The notes under the pieces: generated by a model | What the model saw: only the letters and a program-made list of their open reading frames with translations | Database searches by the model: none | What the model was told of the DNA's origin: nothing | Shown here: positions 42,809 to 50,575 of the stretch, one piece after another | Position numbering within the stretch: position 1 is the stretch's first letter | How the letters are laid out: each line of letters begins with the position of its first letter | Program-made: the position numbers and the translations under genes | Assembly (NCBI GenBank): GCA_937968015.1 | Contig: CALBSO010000015.1 | Coordinates: 62,001 to 126,000, forward strand | Direction of reading: 5' to 3' | Source: an uncultured Thermomicrobia bacterium | Lineage (GTDB): Bacteria; Chloroflexota; Chloroflexia; Thermomicrobiales; JALYUS01 | DNA length: 64,000 nt

Positions 42809-43911
42809 GGTTTTCCCTGACCCACCGCACTGTCTACACCTACGCCAGCCCGGTGCATGAGAGTTTCAACGAGGTGCGCTTGCAGCCCGTATCCGGCGAG
42901 ACGCAGACCTGCCTCGAATTCGATCTGACGATTGACCCGCCCGCAACAGTGATCACCTTCCGCGATTACTACGGCAACCTGGTCCATGATTTCGGCATCC
43001 CCTACCTGCACGATCACCTGACCGTCGAGGCGACGAGCGATGTCATCACCTTCGCCGCCGGCGATGTGCCGCTCACCGGGCCGCGCGGCAGCGAACCGGA
43101 CGCCTCTCCGCCCCTCGCACGCCTCGCGGATGACCCGCTGATCGCGGACGAGTATGCCGAATTCCTCGGCCCAAGCGCCTATGTCGCCCTCGATGCCGCG
43201 TCGGAGGAACTGGCGCGCGCCCTGCTCGCCGCCGCCCCGGAGACGACGACCTTCGCCTTCCTCCAGCGGGCCTCCGTCTACATCCGCGATCACTTCACCT
43301 ATCAACTCGGCACGACGAATGTCCACTCGACCGTCGCGGATGTGATCGCGGGCGGCAGCGGCGTCTGCCAGGACTTCGCGCATCTGCTGCTCTCCCTCTG
43401 CCGCCATGCGGGGCTCCCAGCGCGCTATGTCAGCGGCTACCTCGGTGATATTACGGACAGCGGCGCGTCCCACGCGTGGGCCGAAGCATTCGTGCCGCCG
43501 TACGGCTGGGTCGGGGTGGACGCGACGCTCGGCACGCCCTGCACGGGGCGGCATGTGAAGATCGCCGTCGGGCGCGATTACGCGGATGTTGCCGTCGTGC
43601 GTGGGACGTACCGGGGCGGGGCGGAGGCGATGATGGCCGTGGAGGTGCATGGCGCGGTACGCGACGAGAGCCAGGGCCTGACAATGGCGCACGTCTCCGG
43701 GCGCGACCGCACGCGCGGCAAATTGATCCAGTACCAGACCGTCGGCGCAATGTCGCAGTTGCAGCGGCTCGGCGCGATGTCGCAAACGCTCGGTTCGATG
43801 ACGCAGACGCTGCACGCCGAACCCGGCTATCTGCCCGGCCAATCCGACGAAGCGGACGTGCCCCGCCAGCAGCCGCAGCAACAGCAACAAAGAGTAACGA
43901 GTAGCGAGTAG
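42805..43911 (+). CDS. Transglutaminase-like cysteine protease/peptidase protein
   Basis: A 368-residue protein with a transglutaminase N-terminal beta domain (SLTHRTVYTYASPVHESFNE) and the papain-like core. The catalytic Cys lies in GGSGVCQDFAHLLLSLCRHA, His in SGASHAWAEAFVPPYGWVGV, and Asp in VGVDATLG. GTG 42805 overlaps the alpha-E stop. The C-terminal ~60 residues include MSQ/Thr-rich repeats (GAMSQLQRLGAMSQTLGSMT), a Gln run and the repeat-encoded VTSSE tail. It completes the conserved COG2308-COG2307-COG1305 triad. Confidence 0.88.
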   Translation: MRFSLTHRTVYTYASPVHESFNEVRLQPVSGETQTCLEFDLTIDPPATVITFRDYYGNLVHDFGIPYLHDHLTVEATSDVITFAAGDVPLTGPRGSEPDASPPLARLADDPLIADEYAEFLGPSAYVALDAASEELARALLAAAPETTTFAFLQRASVYIRDHFTYQLGTTNVHSTVADVIAGGSGVCQDFAHLLLSLCRHAGLPARYVSGYLGDITDSGASHAWAEAFVPPYGWVGVDATLGTPCTGRHVKIAVGRDYADVAVVRGTYRGGAEAMMAVEVHGAVRDESQGLTMAHVSGRDRTRGKLIQYQTVGAMSQLQRLGAMSQTLGSMTQTLHAEPGYLPGQSDEADVPRQQPQQQQQRVTSSE

Positions 43912-43955
43912 CGAGTGGGAGGCGGGTTCTCGTTACTCGTTACTCGCTGCTACTC
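43892..43955. repeat. Heptad inverted repeat between convergent genes (CGAGTAR units)
   Basis: Left arm 43892-43916 (GAGTAACGAGTAGCGAGTAG...) and right arm 43928-43955 (CTCGTTACTCGTTACTCG...). It supplies the last codons and stop of the transglutaminase gene and reaches into the last codons of the convergent small gene. The heptads are identical to those at 10112-10187. Confidence 0.8.
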
Positions 43956-44183
43956 CTCGTCACGCTCGAGCGCGTCAATGGAGGCGACCGCTTCCTCAAG
44001 CGTGGCAAAGACGCCGGAATAGCCATCCGACTGGCGGCGCAGCAGATACGTCGCCTTGCTGTCGGGGGTGAGACGATACGTCACGCCCTGGGATTGGAGC
44101 AGATACGCCGTCCGGCCTGCCATCCGTGTGAATGCGATGAGTTCCCGCCCATGAACGGTGCGTGGTTGTACCTCTTCCATCAT
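43950..44183 (-). CDS. Small hypothetical protein
   Basis: A 77-residue protein with start ATG 44183 (a second ATG follows) behind AAAGGAGG. It reads as a small alpha/beta protein (ELIAFTRMAGRTAYLLQSQG, SGVFATLEEAVASIDALE). No family recognised. Its last codons lie in the heptad repeat. Confidence 0.55.
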   Translation of the reverse strand: MMEEVQPRTVHGRELIAFTRMAGRTAYLLQSQGVTYRLTPDSKATYLLRRQSDGYSGVFATLEEAVASIDALERDEE

Positions 44184-44307
44184 TGTCGAGCCTCCTTTGC
44201 GTGCAGTTTCCCGTCACTATGTCGGTGATGAGGAGTATCATTCCGGTTCCAGTATCGCTACGGCTGCCGTGTGTTGTGGCACGGCTGGGCAGCATAGATT
44301 GGCGTGG

Positions 44308-44652
44308 CTACCCGCCTTGGCCGGACGCCGACACGGTTGCCCGCTCCGCGATATCGCGTCGCAGCCAGGAGACGACCTGGGCGTATGTCAGCCCCGGTGG
44401 CTGCTTGAGCATTGCCAGGTAATTGGCAGGGACGATGTCGCCACAGTTCCAGAGTTGGGTCGTGAACCAGCGCGCCCGTCCGCGCGCGTCGAGATCCGAC
44501 CAGCGCTTCGTCTCCTGCTGCTCCCACGGGTATTCTTTGGTGGCGTCCGTATCGAACCACTCCCACCAGCCCGTATGCTGGGCGCCGTATTCGATCGCCT
44601 CGCAGAGCATCGCTCGCACATAGACCGGCGCATGGCCGCTTCGTATTGTCAT
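44308..44652 (-). CDS. Hypothetical protein rich in Trp/Tyr
   Basis: A 114-residue protein from ATG 44652. Sequence such as YGAQHTGWWEWFDTDATKEY and RARWFTTQLWNCGDIVPANY is rich in aromatic residues; LTYAQVVSWLRRDIAERA is an amphipathic helix. No known family. AAAGG lies at useful distance; GGGAGG abuts the start. Confidence 0.5.
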   Translation of the reverse strand: MTIRSGHAPVYVRAMLCEAIEYGAQHTGWWEWFDTDATKEYPWEQQETKRWSDLDARGRARWFTTQLWNCGDIVPANYLAMLKQPPGLTYAQVVSWLRRDIAERATVSASGQGG

Positions 44653-44710
44653 CCTCCCAACCTTTCTATCGCATACTTCGTGCTGTCCATCATGCCCCAA
44701 GGCAGGCGCA

Positions 44711-44848
44711 CTATGGCGTTGCCGTGGGCGGATATCCCGTAGCAAGCCGGGCGTCTTCGTGTGCCGACGCCGGCCCGTGGTCGGCAGCGATCGGCGCCCC
44801 GACGATGAGAGACGTCAACGGCATGGGCAATGAGATTGACGGTATCAT
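44711..44848 (-). CDS. Possible small protein coupled to the DUF3892 gene
   Basis: A 45-residue frame. ATG 44848 overlaps the DUF3892 stop (ATGA) and has GGGAGGAG seven bases upstream. It begins MIPSISLPMPLTSLIVGAPI, a hydrophobic start, then becomes polar. The coupling and strong ribosome site support translation; no family match. Confidence 0.35.
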   Translation of the reverse strand: MIPSISLPMPLTSLIVGAPIAADHGPASAHEDARLATGYPPTATP

Positions 44849-45180
44849 GGTGTACTCCTCCCGCGTGCGGAGACGGTGGGTCGCGGCGCGACTTCCCCCA
44901 CACATTCGGGCAGAGCGAGCAAATCATCCGTCCACTGGCCATCTACAACCGCCCGCAAATAGGGGTTGTCGCGGTCGTCCGTCACCTGAATAGTCGCGCG
45001 CTTTCCACCCACCCGCGTGTAGAATGTCTCTCCGCCGGAGTTAATCGCGGCGGTCACTTGCCAGCGCGTCATCTGCCAGCCCTTGCCTCCGAGGTGGGTA
45101 ATCCCCTTGTGGCGATCCTGCTGCGGATGCTTCTTGACGCAGGTCACTTCCCGCTCCGCAGGTTGACGCTGTTGGGCCAT
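44845..45180 (-). CDS. DUF3892 protein
   Basis: A 111-residue protein with the DUF3892 pattern: REVTCVKKHPQQDRHKGITH, LGGKGWQMTRWQVTAAINSG, ETFYTRVGGKRATIQVTDD and VDGQWTDDLLALPEC. Function unknown. Such genes occur as singletons in many bacteria. Its stop is coupled to a small downstream frame. Confidence 0.75.
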   Translation of the reverse strand: MAQQRQPAEREVTCVKKHPQQDRHKGITHLGGKGWQMTRWQVTAAINSGGETFYTRVGGKRATIQVTDDRDNPYLRAVVDGQWTDDLLALPECVGEVAPRPTVSARGRSTP

Positions 45181-45415
45181 GGCATATTCTCCTCTTTGGC
45201 CGCTCCTGTTTGCTGGGATACGCCGGTATCACCCGTGCCCCCGTTCAACGATGTGAACGATGCGGCTGGGTATCGCGACACGCGTGTTTGGCAGCATGGA
45301 GCAAGCGCGATGCCGAAAGGCCCGTGCTATCGTCGGAGTGGGAAACGCAATCGGCGATGCGGAATACCACAGACGGATCGCGAATCGCGCCTTGCCCATA
45401 GGCCGATCTCGTCGC
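45181..45415. other. Non-coding stretch
   Basis: No gene supported on either strand; frames present lack ribosome sites and family motifs. Confidence 0.4.
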
Positions 45416-45502
45416 TTAGGTGCGATGAAAGAGTTTCGCCCACCACTGGCGTAGTTTGCTGAGGAAGCCGCTGGGGCTGGCGGATTTCGGTTCCGGTTGC
45501 AT
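45416..45502 (-). CDS. Candidate 28-residue amphipathic small protein
   Basis: ATG 45502 has GAGGG six to seven bases upstream. The peptide reads SGFLSKLRQWWAKLFHRT at its C-terminal end, a basic amphipathic helix with two Trp like many small membrane-associated proteins. Too short for family assignment. It lies in an otherwise empty 600-base stretch (45181-45793). Confidence 0.4.
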   Translation of the reverse strand: MQPEPKSASPSGFLSKLRQWWAKLFHRT

Positions 45503-45793
45503 GGGTATCCCTCGTTTTTCTGTGGGGATCGCAACGCCCGGCGGGCGACGCTCCGGTCCGGCACCGATACAAAAATATAACCTTCAGGGGGCGATAGCGC
45601 GGGCGGTCATGGACCAACTGCAGTCATTTGTCGCCTCTTCCAGACAGTGTACCACAGAAATTCCCTAATAACTACCACGCGTCTCAAAACCGCATTTGCT
45701 GCGACGGGTGGGCGGCGCGTGTCGCGCTCCCGCTCATTGATCGGCGCATGTGCTCTCCCATCCGCGTGCCGAGCATCGCCCAGTCTCTTCCGC

Positions 45794-46090
45794 CTAGCTA
45801 TTCACCTTCTTCATGATGTTTGCGAACTCCTCCTCGGTGTACGCCCGCATCGTCTCCGTGCGCACGTTCCCCAGCTGTCCCAGCTTCAGCGCTAGCGCCG
45901 AGATCGTCTCATCGTCCGGGGCCTCGATCCGCGTGGCGATGTCATGGCGCCCCATCGTGAAGAAGATACCATGCACCGTGCACCCCATCTGGGTCGCGAG
46001 CTGCTTGAAGGCTTGGGCGCGGCGCGGGCTCTCCTTGAGGTCCTTCACCCCCTGATCGGTCCAGTTGACGAGCGAGATATACATCGGCAT
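45794..46090 (-). CDS. GYD domain protein
   Basis: A 98-residue protein with the GYD-domain pattern: MYISLVNWTDQGVKDLKESP, GIFFTMGRHDIATRIEAPDD (usual GxYD is altered to GRHD) and ETMRAYTEEEFANIM. The family is small, cytoplasmic and of unknown function. It has its own promoter. Confidence 0.75.
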   Translation of the reverse strand: MPMYISLVNWTDQGVKDLKESPRRAQAFKQLATQMGCTVHGIFFTMGRHDIATRIEAPDDETISALALKLGQLGNVRTETMRAYTEEEFANIMKKVNS

Positions 46091-46163
46091 GCACGTTCCC
46101 CTTTCTCGAGCAGCGGATCATGGATTCACTGTCGAACAGGCACACAGATGGGAGAGCCACCGT

Positions 46164-46193
46164 ATTGTACACGCACGCCTGGACGGTGTTCAA
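46164..46193 (-). promoter_or_regulatory. Sigma-70-type promoter of the GYD gene
   Basis: On the minus strand TTGAAC (46188-46193), 18-base spacer, TACAAT (46164-46169), about 75 bases before the start. Confidence 0.5.
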
Positions 46194-46352
46194 TGCGTAT
46201 GCGGTTATTGCTATTGCTCGGTGAGGGTTTCGAAACAGGTTATCGAGAATCTCGTATGGAAAGGGAATCGGATACACCACACAGCCAATCGGCTGCCGAG
46301 ACAGCGGGATGCGTGGGTGGCTGCCCGGTCGTCTCGTGGTGATGTGAGGCAG

Positions 46353-46667
46353 TTATTGCAGGAATTGGTCGCCAAAGACGATATGGACGACGGGTGCATG
46401 AGGTAGGCAATCAAGCCGATCGGTCGGCACCCACTGATAGTGGCAATACGTCACATCCGCGATGTATCCACCAACCGTGCGCCGCACATACATGCACGCC
46501 GTGCTGTCCGGCGTGTGACGGACGGGGACATCGGTCTGGATGTGGCAGCCCTGATCGGCCGTCACCATGAGCGCGGAAGGAGCGACATAGGCCCATTCGC
46601 CAGGCATAAGATCGGAAATGGTCTCCGTTATGGGCGGTTCCGGCATTGTGGGCGTCGTCTGCGCCAT
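46353..46667 (-). CDS. Hypothetical protein
   Basis: A 104-residue protein starting at ATG 46667 (GAGGAG upstream). Central motifs: LMPGEWAYVAPSALMVTADQ, GCHIQTDVPVRHTPDSTACM and DVTYCHYQWVPTDRLDCLP. Four Cys may bind a metal or form disulfides. No known family. A strong promoter precedes it. Confidence 0.5.
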   Translation of the reverse strand: MAQTTPTMPEPPITETISDLMPGEWAYVAPSALMVTADQGCHIQTDVPVRHTPDSTACMYVRRTVGGYIADVTYCHYQWVPTDRLDCLPHAPVVHIVFGDQFLQ

Positions 46668-46706
46668 GGCGTGCTCCTCATCAGTTCGGACTATCTCACC
46701 GCACGT

Positions 46707-46735
46707 ATTATACATCGCTGTATAAATCTTGTCGA
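46707..46735 (-). promoter_or_regulatory. Strong sigma-70-type promoter
   Basis: On the minus strand TCGACA (46730-46735), 17-base spacer, and a perfect TATAAT (46707-46712), 40 bases before ATG 46667. Confidence 0.55.
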
Positions 46736-46856
46736 GGGTTGCATCGTACGGACATTCTCGCTCCTGCATAGTGGACGAACATTTCATGACAGTTTCTCCG
46801 GACCGGGGTAAGAACCGTGTCATTGCGTTTTACCGTACAATTAAGGAAAGCAATAA

Positions 46857-47474
46857 TTACTGCCGCGCGGGGACACCCTTCACCGTGACATGACAAGGAA
46901 CATCAGCGACGACAACCGACCCAGCCCCGACGACCGCACCGTCACCGATAATCTTGCCCGGTATAATGGCCGCACCTACACCAATGAAGGCACCATCGCC
47001 GACGTGGACACCGCCCGCCAGATGCGCGCCCGGCCCGATGTGGGCATAATTATTGATGATGCAATCGAGACCGACTGATGCTGCCGTATTCACGATCGTG
47101 TGATCTCCTAATACCGCGTCGGGGCTAATCACCGCCCCTGCGACGACAACGACGCCGCGCCCCATGCGCACAGAGGCGGCAACGGTTGCTTGAGGATGAA
47201 TTGCGTTGCACCAGAGGCCCTGGACATTCTCGCCCAGACGCTCCACGATCCGTTTTCGTGCCGCGATGTTACCGACGCCGATTATCAGCCCATCAGGCAT
47301 GTAGGTGGCGTAGGAGTCAATACTGCCCAAGACGGGCACGTCGAGGCGCGTTGCCCCCCACGTTGGAGGATCATCGTCTAGGAATCCCAGGACGGGCGTG
47401 CCCTGACAGCGAAAGATGTCCGCGATCACCTTCCCGTGCCTGCCCGCGCCGAGAATCAGTATACCCCTCTTCAC
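46857..47474 (-). CDS. Sugar O/N-acetyltransferase (NeuD/PglD family)
   Basis: A 205-residue protein with a Rossmann-like N-terminus (ILILGAGRHGKVIADIFRCQ) and left-handed beta-helix hexapeptide repeats (MGRGVVVVAGAVISPDAVLG, IGPGAHLAGGVHVGDGAFIG). PglD/NeuD enzymes acetylate an amino-sugar or sialic acid. It is the last gene of the minus-strand polysaccharide cluster; the DegT-type aminotransferase at 58607 could supply its amino-sugar substrate. Confidence 0.88.
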   Translation of the reverse strand: MKRGILILGAGRHGKVIADIFRCQGTPVLGFLDDDPPTWGATRLDVPVLGSIDSYATYMPDGLIIGVGNIAARKRIVERLGENVQGLWCNAIHPQATVAASVRMGRGVVVVAGAVISPDAVLGDHTIVNTAASVGLDCIINNYAHIGPGAHLAGGVHVGDGAFIGVGAAIIPGKIIGDGAVVGAGSVVVADVPCHVTVKGVPARQ

Positions 47475-47503
47475 TCGGACGCTCCTTCGGTCGTAGGATT
47501 GCG

Positions 47504-48121
47504 CTACCCTAGGAACTCGCTCATCGTCACATGACCTGCCTGATTAATGTCAGCACGTCGCATGACCTTCCAGAATGTCGAACCGAGGACTTTCAGATCG
47601 AGTATAAACGATTGATGCTCAATGTACCATAGATCATAGACGAACTTCTGCTCCCAAGTAATTGTGTTGCGCCCGTTAATCTGCGCCCAGCCTGTGATGC
47701 CGGGCCGCACCTCATGGCGGCGCATCTGCTCTGCCGTGTAGCGTTCTGCGTAGTCGACGCGGAGGGGGCGCGGCCCGACAAGGCTCATCTCGCCCCGGAG
47801 AATGTTCAGCAGTTCCGGCAGTTCGTCGAGGCTGCTGCGGCGCAGGAAACCACCGAAGCGCGTCAGCCGCTGCTCATCGGGGAGCAGGTCACCGTCCGCA
47901 CCCCGCGCATCGGTCATCGTGCGGAACTTGATGACTGCGAATGGCGTACCGTCTTTGCCGAGCCGCTGTTGGCGGAAGAAGACGGGCGCGCCGATCTTCC
48001 GCCACACGAGCAGCACGACGATCAGGAGCAGCGGCCCGAAGACGATCAGCCCGAGTGTGGTCAGAATGAGGTCAAGCAGGCGTTGACCGAAGCGGCGATA
48101 CACCGGTGGCCCTCCCCGCAT
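47504..48121 (-). CDS. Initiating sugar-1-phosphate transferase (PglC/WcaJ C-terminal type)
   Basis: A 205-residue monotopic phosphoglycosyl transferase. It starts with a re-entrant hydrophobic segment (LLDLILTTLGLIVFGPLLLI) and has the core motifs FFRQQRLGKDGTPFAVIKFR, SSLDELPELLNILRGEMSLV and GPRPL. It lacks the large membrane N-terminus of WcaJ/WbaP. It would put the first sugar phosphate on undecaprenyl phosphate. The start at ATG 48121 lies within the end of the upstream glycosyltransferase gene (50-base overlap). Confidence 0.88.
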   Translation of the reverse strand: MRGGPPVYRRFGQRLLDLILTTLGLIVFGPLLLIVVLLVWRKIGAPVFFRQQRLGKDGTPFAVIKFRTMTDARGADGDLLPDEQRLTRFGGFLRRSSLDELPELLNILRGEMSLVGPRPLRVDYAERYTAEQMRRHEVRPGITGWAQINGRNTITWEQKFVYDLWYIEHQSFILDLKVLGSTFWKVMRRADINQAGHVTMSEFLG

Positions 48122-49304
48122 GTGTGAGAATTCGCGCGTACATCTCAAGCACATCCGCATTGTTCGTCTTGCCGTTGAAGAGATGTTCGGCGCGGTCGTG
48201 CCCCTTCGCGGCCATCGCGCGCGTCCGCTCCGGGTCATTCAGCGCGTCGAGGATCGCCGCCGCCATCGCGGGCGGGTCCTTCGGTGATACCAGCCAGCCC
48301 GTCTCGCCGTCCACGATCAGATCGGGCTGGCCGCCGACATTGGTCGCGATCACCGGGATACCGAGCAGTTGCGCCTCCACCGCCGTCCCCGCGACTCCCT
48401 CGGTGTGCGACGGCTGCACGGCGATGTCGAAATCGGGCAGAAGTTCCGGTACGTCGGCGCGCATACCGAGGAAGATCACTCGGTCGCCGCACATCTCCTT
48501 GCCGTAGGCGCGCACCCGCTCCTCATAGGTGTGCGCGCCGTTCCAGCCACCACCGACGAAGACACCCATCACCTCCGGCTTTTCTTTCAGCACAATCGAG
48601 AGCGCGTCAATCAGGTCCTCGTGCCCCTTCAGGCCACGCCGCTGGCGGAGATACCGCTTCGGCGCATACATGATGCCGACCATGCCGATGAGTGAGACAT
48701 CGTCGGGGATGCCGCACTCGCTGCGAATCTTACCCTTTGGGTGATAGACGTATTCTTCGAGGTCCACGCCATAGTCAGAGACGAAAAGGCGGTCATCGCC
48801 GATGCCGGATTGGCGGTAGATGTCGCAGATTGAGTGGCAGGTGCCGATCCAGTAATCGCGCGGCCCCGCAGTGGCGATTTCGGCGCGGCGGAAGAAGGCA
48901 TGCTCCAGATGGAGCGGCCCCGGCACCTGGAAGACGCGCGGGATCGGGTGTTTCTTGCCGAGCACCAGCCGCGCCGTCAGCGTCGTGCCGACGTAGTAAC
49001 TATGGATGATGTCCGGCTGTACCTCCTCGACCAGCGCGCGCAATTGTTTGAAGCGCGTCGGCGCGAGCCACGGCTTCATAATCGGGAAGTCCGTCTCCAT
49101 CGGGTGAACGATGACACCCGCCGCCTCATACTCCGGGATGCGCGGCCCACCAGCGGGCGCGGCGAGGTGCGCCTCGACGCCGAGCCGGACGTGGTCACGC
49201 GTCTGGCGCACCGCCCATGGCCCACCGGCCGACGTTTTCGCCAGATAGAGGACTCTCAATGCCCCATCCTTACCGCTCCCCATCATCCTTCTATACCTCT
49301 CCAT
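48072..49304 (-). CDS. Glycosyltransferase family 4 protein
   Basis: A 410-residue GT-B enzyme with an N-terminal acceptor domain (LYLAKTSAGGPWAVRQTRDH) and the C-terminal nucleotide-sugar domain (VGGGWNGAHTYEERVRAYGK, DIAVQPSHTEGVAGTAVEAQ, with the EX7E-type region). Adds a sugar to the growing lipid-linked repeat unit; donor and linkage unknown. Confidence 0.85.
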   Translation of the reverse strand: MERYRRMMGSGKDGALRVLYLAKTSAGGPWAVRQTRDHVRLGVEAHLAAPAGGPRIPEYEAAGVIVHPMETDFPIMKPWLAPTRFKQLRALVEEVQPDIIHSYYVGTTLTARLVLGKKHPIPRVFQVPGPLHLEHAFFRRAEIATAGPRDYWIGTCHSICDIYRQSGIGDDRLFVSDYGVDLEEYVYHPKGKIRSECGIPDDVSLIGMVGIMYAPKRYLRQRRGLKGHEDLIDALSIVLKEKPEVMGVFVGGGWNGAHTYEERVRAYGKEMCGDRVIFLGMRADVPELLPDFDIAVQPSHTEGVAGTAVEAQLLGIPVIATNVGGQPDLIVDGETGWLVSPKDPPAMAAAILDALNDPERTRAMAAKGHDRAEHLFNGKTNNADVLEMYARILTHAGRATGVSPLRSTPA

Positions 49305-49333
49305 CTGTCCTACTCCACCAATTCATCGTCGCC

Positions 49334-50575
49334 TCATCCGACTCCCGCGGACACGGACTCCATCACCGGGCCTTCCTGCCGCACGCCATCCCGCTCCACC
49401 CACGCCTCGGTACGTTCCCGGAGTGCGCGGTAGAAGTTCGTGCGACGGGCGCGCAGTTCGTCCTCACCGTAGGTATGCGCGTGTGCGAGGTTGCGGGCGG
49501 ACATGCGGGCCATCCGCTGCGGGTCAGTAACGACCGCACGGATGATATTCGCCAGCGCGGCGACGTCGCCGGGCGGCACCATGTCCTCGGCAGGCAGCAG
49601 TTCGGGGATGCCGCCCATCGTCGAGCCGATGCACGGCAGGCCACGCGCCATCGCTTCGATCAGCGCGCGGGGCATGCCTTCCGTGCGGGAAGGCATGCAG
49701 AAGATGTCCGCCGCGTCGAGTTCCGCGCGCACGGCGGCCCCGGCAGTCAACTGCCCGCGGAAGATGACGCGCTCCGCCATGCCGAGCGCGGCGGCGCGTC
49801 CCTCCAACTCGGGCCGGTGCTTGCCGTCCCCGATGAGGACGAGCCGGAGGTCCAATCCCTCCTTCACCAGTTGCGCGACGGCGTCAATCTGCACATCCGG
49901 CGCTTTGTACATCTGCGCCAGCGAGCCGACGGTGACGAGCGTGTATGGTCCCTCGTGGCGCGGTGCGCGCGGCGTGGCGACGAATGTCCCCTCGGAGAGT
50001 TCGACATCCGAGTAGTACGTCGTGAACGACCCCGACGCGGGTGGATAGCGGCGTTGCAGCGCGTGCTCGGTGACGTACCCCGTCGCCGCCGCGCCCGCGC
50101 AGAGCCGCCGCAGTCTCTTCGGGGACCACCAGCGGAAGAAGGGACGCAAGGGGTGCCGCACCGCGCCGGGCGCGAAGACATCGTAAGGATCGCCGAGCAC
50201 TTCGACGCCGTATGGATGACCCGCCCGCCTGAGCGCCGGTTCGATCTGCCCGGCGATTGTCGAGGGGGCGCGGAAAATTACCGCATCCGCCGGCCCGACC
50301 GCCGCCACTGCCGCCGCCGTTAGCCGCTGCCGCTGCCGGAGATACTGCCACGGGCCGATGTAGAACGGTAACGCCGCGAATGAGATGCCGTCGCCATCCG
50401 CCCGCTGCCACGTCTCCGGCACCGCTTCGACCGCCCGCAGCCGCGCGACGACGCGGACATGGTCGAAGACTGCCAGGTAGCGGGACCAGAAAGGGCACGC
50501 AAACATCGTCTGCGTCCAGACTGCGCCATCCGGCGTCCGGTCGAAACGATGCTCAATCGAGACGACGAGGTTCAT
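49334..50575 (-). CDS. Glycosyltransferase (GT4-like)
   Basis: A 413-residue GT-B protein: VTVGSLAQMYKAPDVQIDAV, LVLIGDGKHRPELEGRAAAL, DIFCMPSRTEGMPRALIEAM and GLPCIGSTMGGIPELLPAED show the donor-binding half. The stop side overlaps none of its neighbours, and its start overlaps the polymerase stop by four bases, so translation is coupled. Confidence 0.85.
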   Translation of the reverse strand: MNLVVSIEHRFDRTPDGAVWTQTMFACPFWSRYLAVFDHVRVVARLRAVEAVPETWQRADGDGISFAALPFYIGPWQYLRQRQRLTAAAVAAVGPADAVIFRAPSTIAGQIEPALRRAGHPYGVEVLGDPYDVFAPGAVRHPLRPFFRWWSPKRLRRLCAGAAATGYVTEHALQRRYPPASGSFTTYYSDVELSEGTFVATPRAPRHEGPYTLVTVGSLAQMYKAPDVQIDAVAQLVKEGLDLRLVLIGDGKHRPELEGRAAALGMAERVIFRGQLTAGAAVRAELDAADIFCMPSRTEGMPRALIEAMARGLPCIGSTMGGIPELLPAEDMVPPGDVAALANIIRAVVTDPQRMARMSARNLAHAHTYGEDELRARRTNFYRALRERTEAWVERDGVRQEGPVMESVSAGVG

